A stretch of DNA of 11,280 nucleotides from the NCBI GenBank assembly GCA_000697335.1, contig JNEM01007943.1, forward strand, positions 1 through 11,280, given 5' to 3'. The notes beneath the pieces are model-generated. The model made no database searches. It was not told the origin of the DNA and was given only the letters and a program-made list of their open reading frames with translations. The stretch is from Conidiobolus incongruus B7586. Lineage: Eukaryota > Entomophthoromycota > Entomophthoromycetes > Entomophthorales > Conidiobolaceae. Position 1 is the stretch's first letter, and each line of letters starts with the position of its first letter. The translations under genes and the position numbers were made by a program. Shown piece by piece: positions 1-8,942 of this stretch.

Positions 1-547
1 AATTATTTAATTTTATTATTAAATAAATTCTTTTTTTTGAAAATTTTGATATATAATTAATTAGAATTATAAAATGATTGAATATTATATTATATATTAA
101 TATTAAATCAATAATAATATTTTGTTTTTATATATAAGAATATAGTACACGAGTATTATTTTCAGATGAATACTAAAATAAAAGGCTTAATGTTATTAAT
201 TGAATTTACAAGTATCATATGGGATTATTATTTACTTTGAATATAAATATATAATAAATCAAATAAAAGATATATATAAGATATATTTTTGGAATTTTAA
301 ATCATTTTACCAAATATATAAATAAAATAAAATAAATTAAAAATTATATTTAAATAGCTAATATAGCATCTTAAATATTAACTATGATTTATTAATATCA
401 CTTATATCTAATATATCATTCTTATAAAATTGAATAAATTCAGATTTTTAATATTAATATATAATTAATAAAATCCTTACTTAATGTTCTTAATCCATAA
501 TCTTTACATCTAAAGCCCAATTATAAATTTCATAATAAAAAACAACT

Positions 548-600
548 ATAGTTATTAGTAGTAGCTATTGAATATTAATTGACAACAGTGTAATAACTAT
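548..600. repeat. Inverted repeat, perfect 10-bp arms
   Basis: ATAGTTATTA at 548-557 pairs with TAATAACTAT at 591-600 across a 33-nt loop. The left arm overlaps a 10-bp palindrome, AACTATAGTT (544-553). Confidence 0.5.
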
Positions 601-693
601 GTGTAATGATAATATAACTCAGTGAACATAAAAATTATTTAACTGAATAAAAACTCATTATGTTATTGTACTGATTAATCCATTTAAAAAAAT

Positions 694-720
694 TTCGTTA
701 ATTAAAATTAGGTTAACGAA
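694..720. repeat. Hairpin, perfect 8-bp arms
   Basis: TTCGTTAA at 694-701 pairs with TTAACGAA at 713-720 across an 11-nt loop. It contains two of the few CpG sites in this part of the spacer. Confidence 0.5.
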
Positions 721-742
721 GTGGATCCTAATTAAATATGAC

Positions 743-811
743 TTGTATTTTATGGACATCAGCTCGGAGTAAAAGAAAATGTAATCATATTCATATCCAT
801 AAAATTTACAA
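743..811. repeat. Fold-back repeat with 17/19-nt arms
   Basis: The left arm (743-759) and the right arm (793-811) pair at 16 of 17 positions once a 2-nt gap is allowed; both carry the TTTTATGGA core. The loop is 33 nt. An arm match this long is unlikely by chance even in AT-rich DNA, so this may be part of a small MITE-like element or a structured transcript. Confidence 0.6.
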
Positions 812-812
812 C

Positions 813-841
813 AATTCAAGTATTAATTATATACTTGAATT
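813..841. repeat. Hairpin, perfect 11-bp arms
   Basis: AATTCAAGTAT at 813-823 pairs with ATACTTGAATT at 831-841 around a 7-nt loop. It starts one base after the preceding fold-back ends. Confidence 0.6.
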
Positions 842-1383
842 ATTTTAGTAATTTACAATTTGAGTAGTATAATTTGATATAAATTCTTCAGTGAGTGTAT
901 TATTTAATAGGCTATAATAATGAAAAATGTATATTTTTAATAATAAAAATTAGTTCAAGATTAATTTGGTTAAACCTTCAAATTGTCTTTGCTTTTAAAA
1001 TTGTGAATACTTAATAAGAATAGTATTAGAGGGTTTTGATTAGCACCCTAAGTTGATTTCCAAATTGGTTAATTTGCATCCAATTAAATATTTCAACTTT
1101 TTAATATTAGGAAAAGTTCCAACTATTGATAAAGGGCTATTTAACCTTTGTAAATATACTAAATAGGTTTATTTTATCATATTTCGGGATCCATTAAATA
1201 ATTAATTTAACTATCTTTCGAAATTATCGACCTTGTGATTTAAAATGGTAATTTTATTTTTGAGGATTCAATTAAAGGATTAAATATTGAGAAAAATTTT
1301 CTAAATATTCAATATTCCTTATTCTTTATTAATTAATATATCAAATATGTGGTATTTCGAAATGATCACTTGGCCTTTAGATA

Positions 1384-1403
1384 AATGAATAACTATATTC
1401 ATT
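1384..1403. repeat. Hairpin, perfect 8-bp arms with 4-nt loop
   Basis: AATGAATA (1384-1391) and TATTCATT (1396-1403) flank the loop ACTA. It is short and may be chance in AT-rich DNA. Confidence 0.35.
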
Positions 1404-1410
1404 GAATAAA

Positions 1411-1483
1411 ATCATATCAATAATAATATGAAATAACATTTTAAGCTTTAACCGAAACTGTCAAAACCATATCATATCAATAA
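1411..1483 (+). repeat. 13-bp direct repeat, 60 bp apart
   Basis: ATCATATCAATAA occurs at 1411-1423 and again at 1471-1483. The second copy forms the loop of the hairpin at 1451-1498. Confidence 0.4.
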
Positions 1484-1498
1484 CTGGTTTGTTTCGGT
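1451..1498. repeat. Two-part hairpin with GC-containing arms
   Basis: ACCGAAAC (1451-1458) pairs with GTTTCGGT (1491-1498), and inside it AAACCA (1464-1469) pairs with TGGTTT (1485-1490), leaving a 5-nt bulge on the left side and a 15-nt loop. Confidence 0.5.
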
Positions 1499-2557
1499 AA
1501 TTGTTAAAATCATAGAACCATAAATCATTTTTGTACGTCTAATTGCATATATTAATCAAATTTTGTTAATATCTACCTTAAAGGGAGTATATTATTCAAT
1601 ATAATTAACTTTATAATCAAAATATTGAATAATCCATAATTGATTTTATGAATATAGCATAAACTCTGAATTGCTAATAGTTCAAATAAACTCATGTTGC
1701 TCTTAAAATAATTATATAAACTTAACTTAAATCCGATAAAATCATATTAAATACCGTTACTATTGTATTAGATGAACATTGTGCAAATATAATTATCACA
1801 AACGTATCACATTCAATTGGTAGTAGGAATGATGTAACTTGGGCTTTATTTGTTGGTATCTTGAAGATCATTAGTAATTCGCCTTTAAAATTAATCAAGA
1901 TAAGTTCATACTAATTTGAATAATAAATAAAATTCTTTAAAATTATAATTAATTATTACCTAATTTAATAAATTAAACAATTTTTAATTATATAAATTTT
2001 GTCTTTAAAATAATAAAATTAATAATAAAGATTTTTTTTCACATTGACACTAAAAAAAATCATGTTAAAACTTAAAATTTATTAAGATAATGGTGCTATG
2101 ATAATTAGATAAAATATAGTAAAAATCAATAATGGATGATCTGAAAGTGAAATTTAACTGTATTTGATAAGTTTGCTAAAATAGAATTCTACTGATTTCC
2201 ATATTTGGCAATAAGCTTAGATTAATGATTCGAAATGTATGATTTGATCAGGATGTAAAAGTACAAAAAACTGTACAATTGGTAAAATCAGATTGCAGAT
2301 AGTTTTAGTGTATCATTAGCATCTTGTAAAGTATCCTCTTGAGAATATTATCTTTACGCTTCATCATAAGTGAAATACTCAATATTTCAAACTCTAGATC
2401 TCCAAATTAATAATAAAAAGAGAATCAGCAATTGTTATTTTAAATAGAAAAAATTGACGGAGATATTTAAAATTATAAATTTTGCAAAATTTTTATTTTA
2501 TTTTATTAAAATGAAACATATATTGTATATTTTATGAATAATAAATAAATAGTTGTA

Positions 2558-2572
2558 TAATAATAATAATAA
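2558..2572. repeat. Trinucleotide microsatellite (TAA)5
   Basis: Five uninterrupted TAA units in AT-rich spacer. Confidence 0.7.
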
Positions 2573-2668
2573 TTTATTTACATGTTAATTTATTTAATAG
2601 GTATAGTATAATATAGTAGATTAAGCTATGATAGTATTAGCAAATATTTTAATCACGATCCAATATTT

Positions 2669-2747
2669 TACTGATAAGGAATAGTTACTTAAAGTGAAGT
2701 GAGAAAAGTTGAAATCCTTTGGAATACCTTGAAATCCTATTCCAGTA
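2669..2747. repeat. Imperfect inverted repeat enclosing a short direct repeat
   Basis: TACTG plus GGAATAG on the left (2669-2684, with a 4-nt insertion) pairs with CTATTCCAGTA (2737-2747). Between the arms TTGAAATCCT occurs twice, at 2709-2718 and 2729-2738. The arrangement could be a decayed small element. Confidence 0.35.
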
Positions 2748-3608
2748 ATATTAGCGCTTCATTCATATTTTATTGAATTGAGTGAATTTACAAATAATTC
2801 TTTTTACATAGGTAGTGATATTTAGACCCACGCATTCCCTATTTATTAGATCGAATAGCAAATCATAAATTCTATCGTGAAAATTTTCCTAAAAAACATA
2901 CAATTCTCTCTAACAGTATCTATTATAAATAATCCGAATCATATTGCCAGTAAAGGAAACCTCCTTTCATGATTGAAATATAATTTATTTAAATATCCGA
3001 TTTTACTATATCTAGCTTTTGAGGTTATCAGAAATTGGTTATTGGTTTTAAGTTGAATATCATTAATTTAAATGAATTTGATCCATATAACTCAATTCTA
3101 TTGTTAAACTGTGGCCAATTATTTTAACTTCCTTGAAACCCTTATTAACCATATTAAACTCGATATAACTATCTAATATTATAATCAAATTATTAATTTA
3201 ACTTTAATATAATTCATAATTAAAAGGTTATCTCAACCAACTACCATATTATATAATATTATGGCAGCTTATCATTCATAGTAAACCACTCCAATATTAA
3301 TTTAATAATTAATAACTATTATTTCTCCCTGAAATATAAGAAACTTTCAATCTTCATTCTTATTCTAAATAAAGATTACAAGTTCAAAACCAAAATGAAT
3401 AATATATCTAATTATAATTAATAATATGTATCAGCTGTTATTATTCAAGATTTAATTCACGATTGAATCTGAAGATTTACCAGTATTAAAATCACTTTTA
3501 GCTTTATAAAATGATTTTTTTGATTATCACTATTTGAAATTAAATCACGTTTTAATCACTGCATTAGAATATTGTGTATAATAATCAAATCATACATCTA
3601 ATAAACTG

Positions 3609-3631
3609 ATAATCAACTTAAAGCTGATTAT
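3609..3631. repeat. Hairpin, 11-bp arms with one mismatch and 1-nt loop
   Basis: ATAATCAACTT (3609-3619) pairs with AAGCTGATTAT (3621-3631) except at one position. It is nearly a continuous 23-bp palindrome. Confidence 0.4.
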
Positions 3632-4428
3632 TTCTATTTTCTATACCTTCTAAATGTTTAATTCTCATTTGATTGGTTCGATGAATATGATCATCGATGC
3701 TTTGAACTCATAAGTTAGTTTGTTATGATTCTGCTATTTATTTCTATTAAAAGTTATGAGCCACGATAAATTATGATGTTATGCGTATTTATCTTGCAAC
3801 AATATAAATCTTCAAAAATTCATTATAATAATAACTGTTACTATGATTATTTTAAACAAATTTAAGCAATCTTAGTTAAATATGGGTATACTATATTAAT
3901 TACTCAAATACTATAATATATTAACAAAATTTCAAACCGTATACATATTATCTATTTACAAATATCTTGTAAATCTCCTCGGTGGATGATTTCATTTCTT
4001 AGCTTTTCCATTTTGATTAATCATTGAGCATCTTTCATGACCCGATTTCAATAAAGTACTATTATTGTATTCTCAGTTAAAAAAATTTTCTATTTTAATG
4101 GTATCATAAAATGTTATATTTCCTTTTGATTTGTATCTACTAATAGAATTATGCAGTTAAAATTATCTCAATTATCATTATTATATCACATGAATTAATA
4201 CAAATTAAGAATTTTAAGAAATGTGGATAATATAATATGGTGTGAGATTAACATTGAATTTAAAAGTACAAAATATAGTCTCATTAATATGTCATTTTCC
4301 TGTGATAGGACATGGGTAAATAAATATTGAAAGTGATGTAGAATTTTTGGATGAAAGATTAGGATTAATTGAAAAAATATTTATAAACAAAAGAAATTGA
4401 AACAAGAGCATTAACAGAATATATCAAT

Positions 4429-5563
4429 TCAGTTATGATAATAATCGTAATTGGATCGAGAAGAGTAGTGACGAGTATGTTGAGCTGAAGCTGTGGTTGG
4501 TGTATCTGGATTCAGTAGATTACTGATAGAGGGGGTAATTCTACCTTGAGAGGAGGGGATTGGTGGATTCAAATATTCTGGAAGAGGAAATGTCGGTGGT
4601 TGAGATCGATATCTTCCAGTCATTGTAAGTTGCTCAATCTCAGTGTCAGGAACAAAGCTAAAAGGTCTCGAACTTGAAGAGGTGTGTTGATCATTATTGT
4701 AGGTTAACAGATGATCTATTTTGGTGGGAGGCTTTTGGTTGAAAACCAATTCCTCTTCAGAGGAAGATGAAGATGATTGGAAGGTGTAATTTTTCGGAGT
4801 ATTATTAACCCATGACTCCGCCTGTGGCCTGGGCGATGGATCTCTAGGTTGCATAGCTAAAGAGGGTTGTATCTGCGCAGAACGCAGCGAAGAGGGCAGT
4901 GTAAGTGTTTCAGACCCTATTTGTGGATACATAATGGGTGGTGCCTTTGAATTTGAAGGATTTGGATTTGAAGGCTCATTAGGATATAATAAGAAAACAC
5001 CACGTTTAGAAGCTCTTGGCTGGCGTTTGATTTTGGATATTAAATGAGGTTGGCCTTGGATAAAGTAAGGATGTGCAAATGAAGAAAAGTTATTTGGAGT
5101 TGCGCCTCTTAACTTTCTGCCGTCAGAAGTACGTTTAAAACCATAGAGCTAAGGAAGATATTAATATTTAGATGAAATAAATAATAAAGTAAAATGTTTA
5201 CATTTAGTTGACGAATAAAAGAAGTAACAGAGGAATTGTTAAAACAATTAGGAAGAGTAAATTTTTCAAAGCGGTCATAATCAGTTATTAAAAAGCTGGT
5301 TCCTTCAGAGTCCCACTGGAGGGTGTTGCATCTAGGGTCTTCTACAGTTCTAAATAATAAGTTTAATATTTTGCTAAGTAGGAAGTAAAAGCGAATACAT
5401 ACTGGTAAAGTTTAGTGATAAAGGCAGATTTGTTGGTTTTAATTAAGTTGTAGTCATTGTTAACAAAAAAGTTAAGATTAGGATCTGGGTCATTTTGATT
5501 ATCTGTAGTGGACGCAGTTAAGTTGTTAAAAGAAAGCTTGCTAATTTGAATTAAGTCTCCCAT
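4429..5563 (-). CDS. HSF-type DNA-binding domain transcription factor (three exons, 342 aa)
   Basis: Predicted nuclear DNA-binding protein of the heat shock factor fold family. Exons on the minus strand are 5563-5403, 5349-5202 and 5148-4429; they join in frame across two 53-nt introns. The start ATG at 5563 is the first one after an in-frame stop at 5633-5635 and has A at -3 and G at +4. Residues 1-45 are an Asn/Asp-rich lead. The HSF domain spans about F48-Q146: FITKLYQ, then W66, the recognition helix around SFIRQLNLYGF (97-107, with the DNA-contacting Arg100), a short wing loop (108-126), and AHPYFIQGQPHLISKIKRQ at the end. A basic patch (RASKR, 148-152) could aid nuclear import. The remainder is Pro/Ser/Thr-rich, with six serines then EEE at 228-236 and ISNLLNP at 311-317. 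I see no heptad (HR-A/B) coiled coil after the domain, so a canonical trimeric Hsf1 is unlikely; an Sfl1/Mga1-like or lineage-specific HSF-fold regulator fits better. Target genes cannot be told from sequence. Confidence 0.88.
5149..5201 (-). other. Intron 2 of the HSF-type gene (53 nt, phase 0)
   Basis: On the minus strand it begins GTAAAC and ends CCTTAG after a short pyrimidine run, with ATTAAT as a possible branch region. It falls between Asn103 and Leu104, splitting the highly conserved RQLN-LYGF segment at the end of the recognition helix. Joining restores that motif exactly, which is strong support for the boundaries. Confidence 0.88.
5350..5402 (-). other. Intron 1 of the HSF-type gene (53 nt, phase 2)
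   Basis: On the minus strand it begins GTATGT and ends TTTAG. It interrupts the Gln54 codon, so KLYQ continues directly into TVEDP, matching the usual KLYxMLxDP spacing of HSF domains. Without removal the frame runs into a stop soon after residue 54. No strong branch site is visible. Confidence 0.85.
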
Positions 5564-5626
5564 TTGAAAAGAAAAGAAACAAAGGAGCAAATGGGAAGAA
5601 GAATGAGTTGAAGATATTCTGATATT
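5564..5626 (-). promoter_or_regulatory. Pyrimidine-rich leader of the HSF-type gene
   Basis: On the coding (minus) strand, the roughly 55 bases before the ATG are mostly C and T, with repeated TTCTT and TTTCTTTTCTTTT runs ending CAAATGG. CT-rich tracts just upstream of the start are common near transcription starts of fungal genes. This looks like the 5' leader or core promoter; the transcription start itself cannot be placed. Confidence 0.4.
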
Positions 5627-5642
5627 ATCGATTCAAATCGAT
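5627..5642. promoter_or_regulatory. 16-bp dyad ATCGATT-CA-AATCGAT upstream of the HSF-type gene
   Basis: Two perfect 7-bp arms with a 2-base centre, 64-79 bp upstream of the ATG. Position and symmetry would fit a binding site for a dimeric regulator, but no known factor is assigned and small dyads also arise by chance in AT-rich DNA. Confidence 0.25.
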
Positions 5643-5719
5643 GCGATTGAGTTACATGGTTGAAATTAGGAATTGATGGGATTTACTAAATTCAAATTGG
5701 CAAACAAGTTAATACAAAG

Positions 5720-5890
5720 ATGATGGCTGATTATTTAGGTAAGAATTTGGTTCTATTGTTTCCACCCATCCTCCAGTTTGATGAGTTTAAGATTCGGATG
5801 ATTTATTTTTGGATCGACCTTCCAATATGGGCCAACCAATCAGAGGCTCTATCTGATATTAACTTCAGATTTGCACCAATCATGGGTTAA
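5720..5890 (+). other. 56-codon open frame, possible fossil of a retroelement ORF1/gag-like (DUF4283-type) domain
   Basis: An ATG-to-TAA frame in the intermediate-GC stretch upstream of the HSF-type gene. The peptide reads GKNLVLLFPPILQF, then YFWIDLPIW, then SEALSDI and a final APIMG. This order (a GK-aliphatic strand, an aromatic/proline stretch, then W-hydrophobic-x-LP and a helix ending in G) resembles, from memory, the DUF4283 domain of LINE ORF1 and gag-like proteins. No zinc knuckle, reverse transcriptase or other partner domain lies nearby. Alternatives are a chance open frame, or a first exon of an unseen gene: AG-GTAAGA, a good splice-donor match, lies inside it at about 5737. If it is a retroelement piece it is an old isolated remnant. 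Confidence 0.22.
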
Positions 5891-5952
5891 CCACCAGAAC
5901 CATTGTCCAATCATTTACTAAAAAAAGAAGGAAGATCATAGGGATCTTGATT

Positions 5953-5969
5953 TCAATCCTCAGGATTGA
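5953..5969. repeat. Palindrome TCAATCC-TCA-GGATTGA
   Basis: Perfect 7-bp arms around a 3-nt centre, about 390 bp upstream of the HSF-type start codon. Confidence 0.4.
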
Positions 5970-6076
5970 CTAATTCGGTCCCAATTCTCTACTTTCTCTT
6001 TGCTTATTTCAAATTAATTCTTACCTTTTATATCTACATCAACTTCTATCCAATCATACTAAAGATTCTTAACACC

Positions 6077-6088
6077 GATCTATAGATC
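6077..6088. repeat. Perfect 12-bp palindrome GATCTATAGATC
   Basis: Self-complementary along its whole length, in the intermediate-GC stretch upstream of the HSF-type gene. Confidence 0.35.
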
Positions 6089-6225
6089 TGTTGATGATTC
6101 TTATAATAATCCTAAACAAGTCCAATTTCTGGCCTTATTTGACTCCTATTCAAACTGTTCGAATTCAGTGCAACAAACTCTCTCTTCACTCTTTGGTTTA
6201 TCACTTGGATTTTACAAGTAACATA

Positions 6226-6239
6226 TACCAAATTTGGTA
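6226..6239. repeat. Perfect 14-bp palindrome TACCAAATTTGGTA
   Basis: Self-complementary along its whole length. Short TTTAC/GTAAA arms (6211-6215 and 6242-6246) lie outside it. It marks the approximate end of the intermediate-GC stretch. Confidence 0.4.
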
Positions 6240-7228
6240 AAGTAAACTATCCATCACAGAAAAAAGTGTTGAGAAAGGATGATAAATTCAATAATTACAC
6301 ATACTTAAATGACCCAAATATCTTTTATGATTTGTATTTTTTACTCTTATGGGTGACTCCAGTTTAAATCTCCTAACATTTATTTAACTTGATCCATTAA
6401 TATGATCTGAAATGGAGCCATTGGTTGTATTTGTTCATTATTTGATGACTTATATGATCCAATTACGAAATTATTTCAGCTAAATATCATCATCAACTAA
6501 TTTAGGGTTATTATTACTGTGGATAAATAATAGATCCAATTAATATTTACCATTGTTGTAAATATTGAATATATGAATTAAAGATTGTCACTTTTTTAAT
6601 TAGGGAGTATTTTAAGATTTATTGTTAAATATAAAAAGTATGTCAAAAATAAATAAATTAACTTATATTTATTTATTATTTGTTTTGAGTTAAAATAAAC
6701 ATTTTTATTCAACATAAACCATATATATCGCTCAATAAATATAGAATCAAACTATATTTTCAGCAATGACTTTTTCTTTTGTTCAAATAGTTAAGCATAT
6801 ATATATATCAAATATCAATTATTTTTTAAACCAATACTGCTGATATATTCAAAATTGGTATAGTGTTATTTGTCTTAACCAATATTTTCCTAAATATTCT
6901 GTATAAAGATAACAAAATCTGATGAATATATATATATTTATTAATATATAATACCAAAAAACAATGATTTAATTATTAAACTATATAAAATTTTTACCCG
7001 AAATGTATGAATAATAATTGTGTTAATTACAAAAGAAAAATTCATATTGTTATTAATAATTAACAACGATATTTTGAATATATGTTAAACCCAAACACCA
7101 TTAAATATATCAATTTAATAAGTTTAAATTATAGATACTCTAATATATTTTTAACAAAAATATTTCAAGAAATTGGATTTCTCGAGAAATATGATATTAT
7201 CTTAGCCATTGCATTACACTTCAAACGA

Positions 7229-7247
7229 ATATATATATATATATATA
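7229..7247. repeat. Dinucleotide microsatellite (AT)9
   Basis: Nineteen bases of uninterrupted alternating A and T in the spacer between the two genes. Confidence 0.75.
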
Positions 7248-8856
7248 GCTTTTTTATTTCATCCATAACAACAAATTTTTTGATCATGATATTATTCGAG
7301 ATCTTCGATATGTTATTCTAAAAACATATACTTAGATTTAGTACAAACCAAAAAACTTATTTTGATTGTATTCAAATTTATCATCAATTATTTTAAATAA
7401 CATATTCCTGGTCTGTTTATAAATGTATGATGAATGCTCTGATAAAATCAATATTAAATATTATGATTTCATTTTTTATCAATAATTTAAATATAACTTT
7501 TAAATCGCTAAAAATTCAATTAATATATTAATAATCAATGATAATATTAACAATGTGCTATTGAATTTTGAAGATTGAGTCAATTAAATTCACTCACTTT
7601 ATAAATATATAATAAGAGAAAACAAATATCAATACAAATAGATTAAAAAACCAGTATGAGGATTGGAATAATATTTTTCAAATATAAAAATTGATAAATT
7701 CCTGACTATTTTTTGATAGAATAAAATCATTATCAAATAAGGTGATACAATAACTAAGGCAAATGTGTACTTTATCTCAAATATACCTAATGATCTATAT
7801 TAAAAAATAATAAAACAGACTCTATAATACCAAAATCCAGTATATACAAACTAAAGCTTAATAATATACAAATAATATAGTAATGGAAATATTGCATAGT
7901 TACTATTTAAACAAGTTGAATTAAGTATTCCATTTATAAAAATAAGAAATTTATAAAATATTATATAAGAGCATTAACCAGTATATTAATAAATTAATAA
8001 GATGTATTAAAATATATTTTAATAAAATCATTTTGAATCAAAATAATCTTAGTAATCATTATCAACAGTATCAATAGATGATAAATGAAGACAGTGTTGA
8101 TGAGAAAACTTTGAAATATGACTAAAATATTAAAAGAAATTTCCTTATGTGTAAAAAATTAAATTATCAATCAAAAAAGGATTTAATTACCCCATTCAAA
8201 CCATTTGATATATCTAAAATTACCAATTATTTGATAGTTATAATTCATAACTTTTATTAAATACCAGGTGCATCATTAATCAAATGATATCGCACTTATA
8301 TTATTAAACTAAATAACAATATACGCTTGTACTCAGGATAATTATATAAGGATATCAATTTCATATCATTGTTTGAAACACAAATAAATATAAAAAGATT
8401 TTTAATTATTATGTATACAATATTCAATTTGAAATTAATAATAAATGCAATATAAAAATTGATTTACTCAATTATATTCATTATACTTGTGTTTTAGGAT
8501 AATTTCAACAATTTAAATCTAATTAAAATAGTCATTTTAATGAAAGAAGGTGAAGTTGGGAATATGGTTACAGATTAATAATTAGGGATAGAGAAAGATA
8601 TTAGATGCTTTCTATCAAAGCCATAGAAAAATATTAAATTTAAAAATTATAGTGATTTACTTTTGTTATTATTGGATATCAGACAATGTTTATGTTAGTA
8701 TGATTGGATATTAGCTTCAAATTTGTGGTAAATGTAAAGTATTATTGGACAAAAATATTAATATTCTTAGTAATTATATATATTAGTATTGAAATATGTA
8801 ATTAAATTTTTATATAATATTTAATATCTTTAGAGTTTAAAAAAAATAAAAAAAAG

Positions 8857-8862
8857 TTTATT
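8857..8862 (-). terminator. Possible polyadenylation signal AATAAA of the helicase gene
   Basis: AATAAA on the minus strand about 80 nt past the stop codon, followed by a T-rich run. The position fits a cleavage signal, but such hexamers are frequent in this AT-rich DNA. Confidence 0.3.
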
Positions 8863-8942
8863 GAAATAAATAATTCTGAGTGATCAAAATAAATGATTAA
8901 TAATTCAAATCTATCTGATATAAACAATGTAGAAAATGATTT

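Larger units (their letters stand above)
1..4428. other. AT-rich spacer with no supportable gene
   Basis: No frame on either strand is long enough or protein-like enough to call. Composition is mostly A/T with many short stop-laden frames. Inverted repeats and short direct repeats are listed separately; a slightly GC-richer patch lies at about 2640-2960. This may be decayed transposon DNA, but I cannot identify any element. Confidence 0.6.
5643..6250. other. Intermediate-GC intergenic stretch without a clear gene
   Basis: Base composition is visibly less AT-rich here than in the flanking spacer, approaching that of the exons, yet no frame on either strand stays open beyond about 67 codons. 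It contains the open frame at 5720-5890 and perfect or near-perfect palindromes at 5953-5969, 6077-6088 and 6226-6239. It may be extended promoter DNA of the HSF-type gene, or a decayed gene or transposon. Confidence 0.5.
6251..8942. other. AT-rich spacer between the two genes, no supportable gene
   Basis: Very AT-rich with short (AT)n runs at 6797-6808, 6926-6937 and 7229-7247. The only longer frame (7082-7321, plus strand) looks like a chance AT-rich frame. The last 100 bases carry the 3' flank of the helicase gene. Confidence 0.6.

Noticed and set aside
3675-3681. GGTTCGA, resembling a tRNA T-loop
   Set aside because: No T-stem, acceptor stem or anticodon arm can be drawn around it.
3952-4011. 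19-codon minus-strand frame beginning MEKLRNEIIHRG, with a GTAAAT donor-like site
   Set aside because: It looks protein-like, but splicing to the nearest acceptor runs into a stop within three codons and nothing upstream or downstream extends it.
5374-5402. Alternative acceptor for HSF intron 1, 24 nt upstream and in frame
   Set aside because: It would leave a 29-nt intron, too short to splice, and would insert eight residues into a conserved part of the HSF domain.
5610-5619. GAAGATATTC as a possible heat shock element near the HSF-type promoter
   Set aside because: The GAA and TTC units are four bases apart rather than two, and no third unit follows in register.
2231-7010. 12-mer CGAAATGTATGA shared by 2231-2242 and 6999-7010
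   Set aside because: Many 12-mer matches are expected by chance in AT-rich sequence of this length, and the flanks do not extend the match.
7082-7321. 79-codon plus-strand frame starting with ATG
   Set aside because: Composed almost wholly of Ile, Phe, Leu, Tyr, Asn and Ser, as random AT-rich DNA gives, and it runs through an (AT)9 microsatellite coding IYIYIY. About one frame of this length is not surprising in a window of this size and composition. No motif and no neighbour supports it.
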